From Chara braunii (lineage: Eukaryota; Streptophyta; Charophyceae; Charales; Characeae): DNA of 23,444 nt. Of the stretch, positions 9,065-19,697 are shown in pieces (within the stretch, counting starts at the first letter, position 1; each line of letters begins with the position of its first letter). The translations under genes were made by a program, and so were the position numbers. The notes below the pieces were generated by a model. It made no database searches. It saw only the letters and a list, made by a program, of their open reading frames with translations, and was not told the origin of the DNA. Where the stretch lies: contig BFEA01000417.1 in NCBI GenBank assembly GCA_003427395.1, positions 885,542 to 908,985 on the forward strand, given 5' to 3'.

Positions 9065-10427
9065 TGTAATGACCCGCCATAACACAGACTGAGAACACTG
9101 CTGATTTCTGAAGTTCTATCGATGGAATGGATGCCTTGCCAAGATTCCCGCATTCTGCTGCGTTTTGTTTGTATGTGTGCGTGCCTGTTGACTTGCGTGC
9201 CTGTCTGAGTGCTTGTCGACATGAGTGTGTGTGTGACCCGTAAGGGTACTTGCTTGTTTGGCAGGCCCGTGGGGCCGGAAATTACCTGTGGCCATGGCAT
9301 TGAGGGTTGCAGCAGGGGAAAACACTCAAGTAGCGCAGGCAGGGGCCCCCGGCACCTGGAGCAGCGGAAAAACACTCACGTAGCAGGTAGGTCGGTACCG
9401 CACCCAATAGCAGTAGATGTGCCGGGTACTCCAGGCCAAGCAGAAGAAGACAAAGTTGGCATTTTTCGAGGCCCAGTAGCGTAGGCTAGGTCTAGGCCGG
9501 TACCAGTCCATCCAGTCTGAGTCTAGAGCCTGTACGGGCAATATCAGAGTCTGCAATGATGTTTCCCTCCGAGAGGGAGGAGGTACCAGCTGCTTGGGAG
9601 GCCGAGCGGCCTGGAAGTCACCGCCCAAGAGGCAAGCAGGCCGCTACATCAAGAGGTCGAGGCAAGAGCTCGGCCTCATTCTTCAGTGTGCAAGTTTGGT
9701 GACATGCTGCTGGAGTGCTGGCTGGAGTAGCGCTGGGTACTACAGCGCTGCTGGGAGGAAGAAGCCGGGAGCTTCCACCTTGGCTATGGTGGAGCTCTAC
9801 CGGTAGGAGGAGGGAGAAGGGGACCAGGGAGGAGAGTGGCGGGGTACTTACCTGGCTATGGTAGACACCATCTTCATCACCTTGTTAGGCGCTGCATCTG
9901 GAAGGCCCTAGTGGGGGTATTGCCGCATCAAGGAAGCTCGGGACAGGGTCAGGCATGGCGGTTGAGTAGGCAACAGCGTAGCTGCAGGGAGTTGACCTGG
10001 GGACAGAAGGGCAGCGACATAGCTGCTTTGGGTTGTCCTTTGGACAGGAGGGAGAGCCCTCAGTACTCCGCCATAGCCTCGGCCTGTATGTAGAGGAAGA
10101 GGAAGGGTGGCCATGGCTATGGTGGACCTCATGTTGTGCCTGCAGTAGAAGTGGGATTCGGACATTGATTCTGGTTTAGCCATTCAACATTATTATTGTT
10201 ATTTCTTGTTTGAATAAGAGGGGACGAGATAAGGAGGAGATTGGTTGGCCAGGAAGAAGAGCCTTGTCATTGGTCTATGCTGGAGTACATCATCATCTTC
10301 TTCTTTCTTACTTCTTCTTCTTCTTCTTTCCCTCTCTCTCCTCTAAGTTCATTCATTTCCTTTTGCAATTGGACGGCATTGTACTTTCTGATGTTTGTAT
10401 ACTTCGAAATTGGCCACAATCGTAACA
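9065..10427 (+). repeat. 3' LTR of the Ty3 element
   Basis: This 1363-base copy is similar to the 5' LTR along its whole length. It has about 16 extra bases near 9190-9210 and about 12 near 10068-10080, and scattered substitutions. AATAAG at 10213-10218 replaces the AATAAA of the 5' copy. It ends AACA at 10427; the next bases TCTT differ by one from the GCTT before the 5' LTR. Confidence 0.92.
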
Positions 10428-10521
10428 TCTTGCTGCTTTTCCGGGTCCTGCTGGATTTGGAGTTTGACTTTCCTCCATTGGCATCGGATCTTTGTCTCGC
10501 CGTTGCCCATATCTGTTCCCT

Positions 10522-13500
10522 CTAGTTGCTGGACTTGTCGATGGTCCTGCAACACCTCTCCTTTCAAATGACCCAAAGTGTTACCTTCGTGATTATCCCG
10601 AACCAGATGCATTCAGATTTGGTAAATTGAGCAAGGATGTTAGTCCATAAAAGTAATTGGATTGGGTGTTCAGGAAGGGAGGAGGGGAAGAGGTGGTCCC
10701 ACAGTACTGAGGCTCTCGCACATAAGTCAATAGCGAAATTTGCAGGTTATCAGACAGTGAATTAGATCTTCATGTTCCTTGTCTGAACAACCCATACATT
10801 GTTCCCAACTATTAGGGTCGTTGTTCTTTGTACGGACGTGTAGCCAAGAGTTTACTGGATGGGCATTGTATGTGATCAACCATTGAAGGCTTCTGATTTT
10901 CACTGGCGTATTGATTTGTATTTCATCCAGGGCAACTCGGAGATTGGCTCCATTCTTTGTCCTAGCAGTTTGGTCCAAATTTCTTTAACTACAGGCTCCG
11001 AGTCCTTTGTTTTCAGTAGTAGCGTGTAACCATTTTGACTGTGGACTGAGTTATGTGCTTGGGGGTCTTACATGTTCTGTTACTGGCTGAGGTCCAAGCC
11101 CATTCGTTTGGGTCGAATTCTAGATCGTGAATTGTTGTATCTACTTGGAATATAGTCTTCGGCCAGGTTCCCTGCATCCTTATTTTCGAAGCTTATACGA
11201 GTTCAGGGTCTCTTCTTGTAGATCAGTGTTGTGGACGGACAGGGTTTTGGGGTTGGTCCGATCTTGGAAAGGAGGTGAAGACTCCTGCAAAGTCTGATCC
11301 AAGAGATCTGCGCTAAAATTGATAGGCTTTTTGTGGTACCCCTTCCTGGGTCAGAACTCCCCACTCCCCTGATTTCCAAGAGAACTCCTCCTTTAATAGG
11401 TCTTTCCAGCTGATCGGGATGCTGTTGATTACTGTTGCCAGATTCTCATATCGGCGGTGACAGCCCTTTAGGCGTACTCTCAATTGTTCCCCACCGATCC
11501 ACCCTTGTCCCACTTCATCCCAAATGTGGCTGACACGCCAGACCCCATGTCTGATCCAAGAGAGTCATCGATGCCCATTTGCAAGTGAAAGTGAGTGACC
11601 CCTTGCGTCCCTTACACATGGGTTTCCGAACAGGGGTTGACGCAAGACTTCCTCTTTGGACTTAGGTTTCTTGACTACTCTTTTGGGCATAATTTCTCTC
11701 CAAATGCGGATGAGAGTTGTCCAATGGGGGGTAGCAAGTTGCACCTCGATTTGTGACGAGTTTGCGGGTCGTCTCCTTCTGCCTGGCTTGGGTGTCCATT
11801 CTTTGTTCATTACCCACAACAGGCCAGCCATGTTGATTGTGCTCTGGACAGAGGCTATAGCTCTGATGCTATCGAGGGCTAGTTAGTGCCAAGCCAATCT
11901 AGCCTGGGTTAGTAACTTGATTATCCACTTGATCTGAAGGGCTTTGGTTTCCTGTTTGGGGTTGATTATCCCTACTCCCCCTTTCGATGGCCTTCTTGTT
12001 ATGTAATGCCAGGCTATCTTAGGGATGTACTTCGTTTTGTTTCGGTCACCTGACCATAGGTATGCTCTGGCACTACTGTTCAGCTCTTTGATAGTTTGGT
12101 CTGGTATACTCCAAATCGAGGCAATCATTAAAAAGATGGAGGTATTGATGGTTAAGGCTCTTCCTAGCAATAAGGTGAATGTGGTACCTTATCTTCCCAT
12201 TCTATTGATTTGATTGGTCAGCAGGTTTTGTGCCATTTGTGGACGGGGCCATCGTTGGTTACCATGATTCCCAAGTATCTCATTGGCTCGTCAGATCTCT
12301 CCCATGTCATTTCTGCCTCGGGTCCCTCCATTCGGGGTGTCTCCTCCTCTGATAGTCACCACCCTATCGTCTTTTTCCAATTGATCTTCATTTCTGAGGC
12401 CAAGCTTCCATTGTTGCCCTGACTTGTGCTTTTACAGAGGAATCAAATGCCCTTATGAGAACCGTGAGGTCATCCGCAAACATTATCACTATTGGGAATT
12501 GGATGTGGTGAGGGGTACCGGTATTGAGGTCTGACCAACCTTTGGATTGAGGGGTCTTTGCGTAGGAAGGAGGCGATAGCTTCCATGACAAATAGAAAGA
12601 TCGGTGGGGCGAGAGGGTCTCCTTGACGGACTGACCGGGAGATCGGGTAACGTTCGAAAATAAGTCCATTGACTTGTACACATCCTGAAGCATCGTTGTA
12701 CAAGATCCTGACCCATTTCCTAAAGTCAGGTCCCAACCCCATTCTTTTCATGCTCGCATTGAGAAAGGACCAATTGACTTGGTCGTAGGATTTCTCAAAA
12801 TCGAAGAAACAAACAGGGACTGCTGGTGCCCCCCAGCGCCCCCATTTGTACCCTGACTGGGGGCCCTAGTAGTAAAAAAACAGAGGAGATATGGTAATGG
12901 GACGCTGGACCCGGTTTCTCAGCACATGAATCACTGCAGCTATCTCACAACTCATCTCTTTTTTACCACAATGTAAGGGACGCTGGACCCGGTTTCCAGC
13001 AGGTGCTGCTCCCCACCAATAGATGGAGCCGTCCTGGGGGTGCTAGCGGTGTCTGCTCATACCAGCACCTCTAGTACCGCCCGAGTTAAAAAAAAAAAGA
13101 AAAAAAAAAAGAAAAAAAAATGATAGTTGTATTCATCCTCTTCTCTTTGACTTTTCTTGCTGCCTCGTTAGGAGTTAAGACATGGTCTAGTATATATCTG
13201 CCTGGGATAAAACCAGCTTGATCTATGTGAAAGCATTTAACTGTGAAGTCCAGTATTCTGAACGCTAATGCTTCCCGCCAGAATTTTGTAGGGTAGGGTA
13301 AGAAGGCCTATAATTACGAATGTCCTCCCAGTCCCCCTTCTTATACAGTAGGGTCACCACGCTGCTACTAAAAAATTCTCCCATCCCCCCTTTTTCCCAG
13401 CTGTCCTTGGAGAATTGAAGGTGGTGAGCGTTTCCCAGAATTCCTTGGTAAGACCATCGATCCCTGGGGATTTGTCGTTTTTCATGTTGTCGACAGCGGA

Positions 13501-13530
13501 TGTCAGTTCCTGTTGCATACCGTATAGGTG
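10522..13530 (-). pseudogene. 5'-truncated LINE (non-LTR retrotransposon) reverse transcriptase ORF2
   Basis: Read from high to low coordinates, the broken frames match LINE ORF2 in order: MKNDKSPGIDGLTKEFW (about 13505-13440), VTLLYKKGDWEDIRNYRP, DQAGFIPGRYILDHVL (about 13220-13175), FFDFEKSYDQVNW (12810-12770), SVRQGDPLAPPIFLFVMEAI (12640-12575), catalytic FADD (12469-12480), LGRALTINTSIF and GGVGIINPKQETKALQIKW (12170-11930). The tail is the zinc-binding module WLITYNAHPVNSWL with C-x2-C and HC-x4-C (about 10880-10745). It then continues in a shifted frame with LWVI-stop-KERC, where TGA at 10564-10566 replaces the usual Trp, to TAG at 10522-10524. Frameshifts occur near 13390, 13305, 12490 and 10735, among others. 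The endonuclease domain is missing, which is typical 5' truncation. Confidence 0.88.
12822..13120 (+). mobile_element. SINE-like poly(A)-ended insertion inside the LINE
   Basis: LINE coding is continuous up to RMNTTI on one side (about 13121) and resumes at AVPVCFFDFEK on the other (about 12821), so the roughly 300 bases between are foreign. The segment ends on the + strand in A-rich sequence broken by two G (about 13087-13120), like a retroposed poly(A) tail. It contains the 19-base repeat GGGACGCTGGACCCGGTTT twice (12899-12917 and 12977-12995). No coding frame was found. I did not find clear target duplications or convincing Pol III A and B boxes, so the class is uncertain. Confidence 0.55.
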
Positions 13531-13708
13531 CAGACCAGAACAAGAACCGACCTTTCAATACAAAGTATAAGATAGCACAGGGCTGCGGCCGAATCCTGAA
13601 GACTACCTATGCCTTCTGACTCTTTCCTGCAGGGCGGGCCAGTCCTTTATAGTGCTGGCCCGTGCAGGAGGCTGGCCGTGCCAATGCTCCCCTGGCCTAG
13701 ACCCTGCG
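13531..13708. other. Short unassigned stretch after the LINE 5' truncation
   Basis: LINE similarity fades here. The DNA becomes GC-rich with repeated GGCTGGCC/GGGCCAGC-like words leading into the hairpin array. Nothing coding is seen. Confidence 0.4.
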
Positions 13709-13890
13709 GAAGCTTCCAGGCAAGAGCCTGGAAGTTCCCTGAAGTTTCCCTGTAGGGAAACAGGCTGGGGCCTGTAGGCCCTGTCAGAAGGAAGCTTCCA
13801 GGCAAGAGCCTGGAAGTTTCCCTGTAGGGAAACAGGCTGGGGCCTGTAGGCCCTGTCAGAAGGAAGCTTCCAGGCAAGAGCCTGGAAGTT
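13709..13890. repeat. Tandem hairpin array, 72-bp unit
   Basis: A module beginning GAAGCTTCCAGGC starts at 13709, 13791 and 13863. The unit is 72 bp; the first copy is 82 because a 10-base piece is doubled. Each full unit contains three small palindromes: CTTCCAGGC-AAGA-GCCTGGAAG (9-bp stem), GTTTCCC-TGTA-GGGAAAC (7-bp stem) and GGGCC-TGTA-GGCCC (5-bp stem), all with 4-base loops. Open frames through it only reflect the repeat. The function is unknown. Confidence 0.85.
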
Positions 13891-13905
13891 GGACGACTTG
13901 ATTTT

Positions 13906-13923
13906 GCAGTGTAGCTACACTGC
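13906..13923. repeat. 18-bp perfect palindrome GCAGTGTAGCTACACTGC
   Basis: The sequence equals its own reverse complement. It lies 16 bases after the hairpin array and may be part of the same element. Confidence 0.85.
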
Positions 13924-14293
13924 TGAGTAGTGGTGCAAATCAACAGGAGTGAATACTCCAGCGGTCACGCCAGAGCCAGCATGTGAAGTCCCCAGCATTG
14001 CCAAGATCCATTCATTTGGCTATGTGGTATTGACAATCGACTCACAGAAAGACAATTGGAGACGTGCGTACCATACAGCACCAGTGTACCAATTAATGTG
14101 GATGGATTTCATTTGCCCATATAAGAGGTCAATGCGCAGGCTTTTGTTAAAAAAAAAAAAAAAAACAATGCGCAGCAAGACATTTGACCGTCTAAGTGGG
14201 GTCTTGAAAACCAATGTGAAGCACGGGGCATTGGACCATCGAAGCGGTCCTGGAAACAAATGTGCTGCAAGCTAGCCTACCAGCCGGGCCGTG

Positions 14294-14322
14294 CGGGTCA
14301 CCCTATTTTCCCGGGTGACCCG
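14294..14322. repeat. 10-bp stem hairpin
   Basis: CGGGTCACCC (14294-14303) pairs perfectly with GGGTGACCCG (14313-14322) around a 9-base loop. There is no run of T after it that would suggest a bacterial-type terminator, and the context is eukaryotic. Confidence 0.7.
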
Positions 14323-14371
14323 GCCGTGCAAGGACCAGGGAAGGTCCCAGCCAAAAAAACAAAAACAAAAC

Positions 14372-14407
14372 TCCGAAAAATCCGAAAAATCCGAAAAATC
14401 CGGAAAA
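14372..14407. repeat. TCCGAAAAA 9-bp tandem repeat
   Basis: Four head-to-tail units, the last with a G substitution, leading into a poly(A) run. A separate AAATAAA-type A-rich tract lies at about 14475-14505. Confidence 0.85.
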
Positions 14408-14609
14408 AAAAAAAACTACGTTATGCAGAAAAATAAACTGAACAACTTTTGCTTCAGGGTTACATCGAAATTCTTAAAGAAATAAAAAAATAAAAAAATA
14501 AAAAAATCACTGCGTAACAAAACATTTGAGATGATTGGACCCTCTAAGTGGTTTCGAAAACCAAATGCGCAGCAAGACATTTGACCGTCTAAGTGGGGTC
14601 TTGAAAACC

Positions 14610-15540
14610 CATTTGCAGCAAGACAATGGAAGACTTGCATATTGGTTTTCAGGACACAAAATCAATGTAGAGATACTTGTGGACAGCGATGAGTGGCAAC
14701 CTGTCCCACAATTGGCGATTTTTTCTCCGCCACAGGATGCTATATATCATACGCAGACAGGGATGTTGGAGATTTTTTTTCATCCACAGGATGCTGTATT
14801 TGATATGTGGCTGAGCAGCCAATGGTGTACCTGGTGATGGGTATCAGCGACTGCTGAAAGTACCTCTGGGAAAGTCATGAGCACATCATCAGGAAGGGGA
14901 GATCAGTTTACCAAGGCAGTTGCTTCCCATCCCATCTACACGAGAGGATCTCTCTGTTGCAGGAGGAAAACGCGACAACTTTGGGCAGATTTATCATGAC
15001 ACCCTGTAGCGCATGAACGGCCTGGTCCCACACGACTCCTTAGATATTTTAGGGTTGCAATTCTAATTCTGTTCTACTCCCCAACAATGGCAATAGGAGT
15101 CTTCCAGGACCTCATAGAATACGACAATGATCAATGATTGCAATGGCATAGCGTATGACATGGGCACAGAGCAGAGCAGAACAATATGACAAGTCAAACC
15201 ATGATCTTTGAACTCTGAACAAAGCCCTCGCAGTCTCGCAAGAATCCATGCTTGTTCGTTGTCCTTCCTTCCTTCTTCTCTTTTTTTTTTCTTTTTTCTT
15301 TTTTCTTTTTTCTTTTTTCGGAAATAACGCCTGATTTGATTGCTGCCCATCCTTCTTTCCATCTTTTTCAAAACAAGAAAAAGGCAAACACTCGTGCCTG
15401 TCCTCAGAAGAAATCTGGTACGATTTCGAGAACTACCAAGTGACACGTGAACCAACACTACCTCCAAGCCTCGTTTTGCCGTGGCAGAAATGAACTGCAT
15501 TCCAAGCTTTGCACAAGCCCCGTAGCGGCATTTTTTTTTT
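14610..15540. other. No gene recognised
   Basis: Contains a short repeated phrase CCACAGGATGCT (14731 and 14785 regions), ordinary mixed sequence, and a TTTTTTC-type pyrimidine tract (about 15278-15320). Open frames here are short or made of Lys-rich low-complexity sequence, and none has a recognisable domain. Confidence 0.5.
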
Positions 15541-15665
15541 TTTTTCTTTTGGCTGGCACTGCCAGCCATTGTGGTCCGATAGCACTGTTCATCCATCCGA
15601 AGAACCCGGAATGCTACATTTTTTATTTTCGACATTGCCTGGGAAAGGTAGTGGTGGTTTAAGCC
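15470..15665. repeat. Foldback repeat family, copy A
   Basis: Centred on TTTTGGCTGGCACTGCCAGCCAT at 15548-15570, whose core is an inverted repeat. The bases that follow (about 15575-15660, including CTACATTTTTT and GCCTGGGAAA) match 22720-22810 in the last repeat cluster. A CCAAGCTT before the core (about 15503) also recurs before the copies near 20580 and 22692. It is a dispersed non-coding repeat. Confidence 0.65.
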
Positions 15666-16285
<620 letters not shown>

Positions 16286-16404
16286 ATAGACCCAAGTTAC
16301 AGCCACTTGTGCTCTCCTTACCAATAGCTGCTCACCTGAACTCCAGCCAACACACTAGGTCAGCCCAACACAACCTACTCATTTCCCACTGCCTCACCTA
16401 GCAT

Positions 16405-16629
16405 CTACGGGCTACAAGAAATAAATGCAAAATACTGATAAGATCCTGGCTGAATAATAAAAAGCCCATTCGGATACAACATTTGGTGGGCTGAGAGCTT
16501 TGGGAGACATTGGCTCCGTTTATCTCGGATTGTTCGCCGGATGATCTTATACAGAGTTCCGTGATTTACGGCTCCAGGGCCTTTGCCATAGATGACTGAC
16601 AGGGGATGCAGCATGCTTTTTGTTCTCAT
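16405..16629 (-). other. Open frame of 74 codons, unrecognised
   Basis: From ATG 16627-16629 to TAG at 16405-16407. The composition looks more protein-like than nearby frames (segments such as VIYGKGPGAVNHGTLYK and IRRTIRDKRSQ), but I do not recognise a family. It could be a fragment of an old transposon or an exon, or chance. It has no supporting context. Confidence 0.15.
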
Positions 16630-16754
16630 GCATTGATAAAAGTAGACTCCCTGTTTGCAACCGTGCTCACCTCGAATAAATTAGAGCTATCAGTACGATA
16701 CCTACTGCATGCCCCCTGCCCATGTCCTTTGAAGTTTGAACTGTTTACTCCATT

Positions 16755-16755
<1 letters not shown>

Positions 16756-16797
<42 letters not shown>
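16756..16797. repeat. (CT)21 microsatellite
   Basis: A perfect dinucleotide run, the complement in type of the GA runs on either side. Confidence 0.96.
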
Positions 16798-16799
<2 letters not shown>

Positions 16800-16978
16800 C
16801 ACAGATACATGTGCACGTGCATGAATATAAAAAAGAGAGAGGGGCAGAAGTGGGAAGCCTTTGTCGCAACCCCCTCAGCCCTCTCTCTATCTCATACACA
16901 CAGATGCATGTGTGTGCACGTGCACAAACATGGGTGCATGTGAAAGGAAGGATACATGACCACACTCACACATGCACT

Positions 16979-16995
16979 TGACACACACACACATG

Positions 16996-17062
<67 letters not shown>
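16979..17062. repeat. Compound (CA)n-(GA)n microsatellite
   Basis: CA repeats with an ATG interruption (16979-17007) pass directly into about 27 GA units (17008-17062). The intervening 16800-16978 is also rich in CACA/TGTG words. Confidence 0.95.
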
Positions 17063-17065
<3 letters not shown>

Positions 17066-17277
17066 CAATTAATGGTGGCCTATCAATGTCAATCACCAAG
17101 ACCCTAGCCCAGATAAGGGCATATTTCAAGCTACAGAAAGAACGGTCAACGCCAAGACGGTTATGAGCTTACTGGATAAACATGGGGGCGCATTGGCCGT
17201 CTGTAGCCCACATCATCGCTCTGTCATTCCCAGAAGTTCTTTAGGGTCAAGAAGCCTTCTTATCAGGTCATCCATTA

Positions 17278-17604
17278 TTAGTCTGTGGAGCACATCAGTC
17301 CGTTCAGCTCAGGCAACGTAGTTTTAGGAGCTGATTGCTCTGCACTTGCCACGTCGTTTTCCACCACCACGATGGCCACTATTATTGGAAGCCGAAAAAA
17401 ATATCGTTTTGGCTGTGGAGCGCCGATTTCCTTCGAGGGAAATCGCCTTCTTGGGCCTGTGGAGCACAGGCCTAAGAGGCGCACTGAACAATTTGAAAGT
17501 TTAGGAACCACACCGTTACTGCCCCCCACCCATGCCGCCCCCAAAAAGGCATTCAAAGGCGCTGCCATCCCCAACTCCTTGATGAGAAGCTGACAGGCAG
17601 ACAT
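17278..17604. other. Segment open on both strands, unrecognised
   Basis: The + strand is open from 17285 to a TGA at 17591-17593, and the - strand from ATG 17602-17604 to a stop at 17278. Neither peptide is recognisable. Two small hairpins lie inside (CGATTTCC/GGAAATCG near 17424-17445 and GGCCTGTG/CACAGGCC near 17455-17473). One strand could be an exon, but low GC-stop content alone could explain it. Confidence 0.2.
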
Positions 17605-17775
17605 TATCCTAATTTTAGGGTTGGAGTTGGAAAGGGTGGAAAGGGTGGAAACCGTGGAATATTATACTTCCAACGTTAGGGCATCACTGTGTAAATGTTA
17701 GCTCCTACATAAGAAAGAACAAATCACATGCCCTTTGCTGCCGCACATAGCCCAGTATGCCTGTTTTCTGCCTTT

Positions 17776-17905
17776 GATCCGTGCTTGCTTAGCACAAACA
17801 TAGCAGCAGTGCAGTCCCCACAGGTGCTATGTTCACTCGAATATGCACCTGGCCGTAAGAGCGGCCAGATCCGTGCTTGCTTAGCACAAACATAGCAGCA
17901 GTGCA
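17776..17905. repeat. 38-bp exact direct repeat pair
   Basis: 17776-17813 and 17868-17905 are identical over 38 bases (starting GATCCGTGCTTGCTTAGCAC), 92 bases apart. The copies are separated by 54 bases that do not repeat. Confidence 0.9.
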
Positions 17906-19156
17906 TCCTTGCCCACACCCTGCCGGGATGCAGGGTATCCGCATTATTTTGCCCTCGAAATAATTCTGGAAGCCTTGTCTCAAATTAAACCACCAGCACT
18001 TGGCCCAGCTATCCGCGGCAGAAAAAAATAGAGTAGAAGTGTTTCTACTCCGGTGAATTTGGGCGCTCCTGTAGTGGCCCGTACGTTTCCTAAAGTAGCA
18101 ACTTGTTTACGGGAGTGGCTTTTGGAAGTACTGGCTGTTCAAGCACCGACAGGAACCTGCATCACAACTCCAGGGAACCTGCATCACAGCTCCGAGGAGC
18201 GGTTCCGTTACCCTCCGGTAAACAGAGCCAGGCCCTGTGTGATGAGGAGAAATATTCCAACAGAGAAAAAGCACTAAACTTTCTATTACTGTGAGACCCA
18301 GTCAATTAGAGACGAATGTCAGCCATAGTGCTCTAGTGGCCCTGTGTGGAAAGGTCCTCCGTCCATAAGATGGACCTTCACGGCGAAAGGGAGGGTAGCA
18401 CGATGCCTGGTAAAAGAAAAGAGCAAGACGAAAAGAAAATGCTCCAGCCATACCAGTGGCCATTATATCTGCGCTTTCAATTACAACATGCCCAAAGTTT
18501 GTGGGCCCTTCGAGAATCTGCAGATCAATGGCGCTCTTCGGCCGCTGCCCATCCATCACTCATGCGCCACAGAGGAGCCTATTATGTCCACCCCAGTACC
18601 TAGTGTAACAACACCCCAGCACCTAATAGTGCAGATGGTTTCGGGTGCGAATGTGCTTCTAGGGAGTGGTCAGTCGAAGGTAAGCCGTACATACCCAATT
18701 GTGAAATTCTGTCAATCACTTCCAGCAACTACAGTACCTTAGAGACTCATCCCCTCAGAAAAGCATCGGCGCTCATTACCCCGAAAAAGACAAACAACAG
18801 CAAAGAGGCCTATGCCCAAATTCAGCTGTTACTACTGATCTCCAGCCAATGCCATCAAAATCCCAAAATGGATGGCGGCTACATTTATTGCATCCCATCC
18901 TGTAGCTTGGTTGTGCACAGAAGCAGCAGCCAACTTCACGGCTCGGTTCAGAAAGGGCAACCCCCCCCTTACAGAAATCGACTTCTCAAAAACATTTCGA
19001 GACACCCACAAAAAAACTATTTTTAGGTCAGAGAACAATAGCCACATGATCACATCCGCCAAGCCCAACCTGACAGGTAGGATTGTGTGAGGAAAGCTGA
19101 AAGCTCTCCTCTTGGCCTTGTACAATCGTGACGTGATGGAAAAGGAGAATCATTTA
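17906..19156. other. No gene recognised
   Basis: About 1.25 kb without a convincing coding region. The longest open frame on + (18344-18742, 132 codons) has no recognisable domain and overlaps open frames elsewhere, so I treat it as chance. A short doubled phrase GGAACCTGCATCACA occurs near 18150-18190. Confidence 0.45.
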
Positions 19157-19354
19157 GCAGATGGTGGCCGTACATCTACTGATAATAGGCTAGAACCTCT
19201 GGGTCACAATCAGAAGAACCAACAACGAACAGAATAACAACACCACAACCACAACAACGTGACTAGAGACGGGTCTAGGGGGATGTCTACAGGTAGAAGG
19301 GCGGATGGTGGCAGTACATCTACTGATAATAGGCTAGAACCTCTGGGTCACAAT
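19157..19354. repeat. 54-bp direct repeat pair
   Basis: 19157-19210 and 19301-19354 match with two differences (core TACATCTACTGATAATAGGC), 144 bases apart. The spacer contains CAA/CAC-rich low-complexity sequence. Confidence 0.88.
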
Positions 19355-19467
19355 TACAGCGGTACATATAACGAACATTGTCGAACGATACAACAACAAC
19401 TCGGGGGAGAAGGGGGGGGGGAGGGAGGAGGAGGAATGGGTCCACCACCTATGGGGCCTGTAGAAGA

Positions 19468-19697
19468 ATGTCCATGCCCAGCGCTCGAAGTACCCATACG
19501 ACAGGGCTCGTGCGACCGTGCTTCAATCAGGGCTGAGCTGGGTGGTTCTTGCTTAGCCGTGGTGCTTACAAGCACTGTCCAGTCGGGTCACCCCCGTTGA
19601 GATGACAAGAGGGTGACAATCCTGAGTGGTAGGCACTGAGATAAGATTGTGGGAGTAGGGGTGCGCCAGGGAGAAATGATGGGAGTGGGTGGCAGGG
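19468..19697. repeat. Dispersed repeat family 2, copy 1
   Basis: Diverged similarity in the same orientation to 22195-22402, recognisable through shared words in the same order: GTACCC, CGTGC, CAGGGCTGA, CCAGTCGGGTCAC/CTGGTCAGGTTAC and GCCAGGGA. It is followed by a T14-15 run near 19746. No coding capacity is evident. It might be a SINE, but I see no convincing Pol III boxes. Confidence 0.5.

Larger units (their letters stand above)
644..10427 (+). mobile_element. Ty3/gypsy LTR retrotransposon with chromodomain (chromovirus), degenerate
   Basis: Two similar LTRs of about 1.35 kb, each starting TGTAATGACC and ending AACA, bracket a primer binding site, gag, protease, reverse transcriptase, RNase H, integrase, chromodomain and a polypurine tract. 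Integrase lies downstream of RT/RNase H, which is the Ty3/gypsy order. The C-terminal chromodomain makes it a chromovirus. By eye the LTRs differ at roughly 6% of sites in their first 400 bases plus small indels, so the insertion is not recent. In-frame stops at 3747, 4482, 5627 and 8119 and frameshifts near 7050 and 8700 make it non-autonomous. The flanks read GCTT on the left and TCTT on the right, at best an imperfect 4-bp target duplication. Confidence 0.93.
14167..14609. repeat. Exact 46-bp repeat pair with degenerate neighbours
   Basis: The segments 14167-14212 and 14564-14609 are identical over 46 bases (core ACATTTGACCGTCTAAGTGG). A diverged copy follows the first (about 14213-14265) and another precedes the second (about 14518-14563), suggesting a ~50-bp tandem array later split by A-rich DNA. 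Between them are a hairpin at 14294-14322 and a 9-bp tandem repeat at 14372-14407. No protein is recognisable in this region. Confidence 0.8.

Noticed and set aside
639-10432. Clean 5-bp target site duplication for the Ty3 element
   Set aside because: The flanks CGCTT and TCTTG do not match as 5-mers. Only GCTT/TCTT agree at three of four positions, so I do not claim a duplication.
13709-13890. CRISPR-like array
   Set aside because: The repeat units abut as a tandem array without unique spacers, the setting is eukaryotic, and no cas genes are present.
14294-14322. Intrinsic transcription terminator
   Set aside because: The GC stem lacks a following T run and the surroundings are eukaryotic.
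15063-15635. 190-codon Lys-rich - strand frame
   Set aside because: Much of it is poly-Lys from the TTTTTTC tract, and the rest has no recognisable motif and overlaps the foldback repeat copy A.
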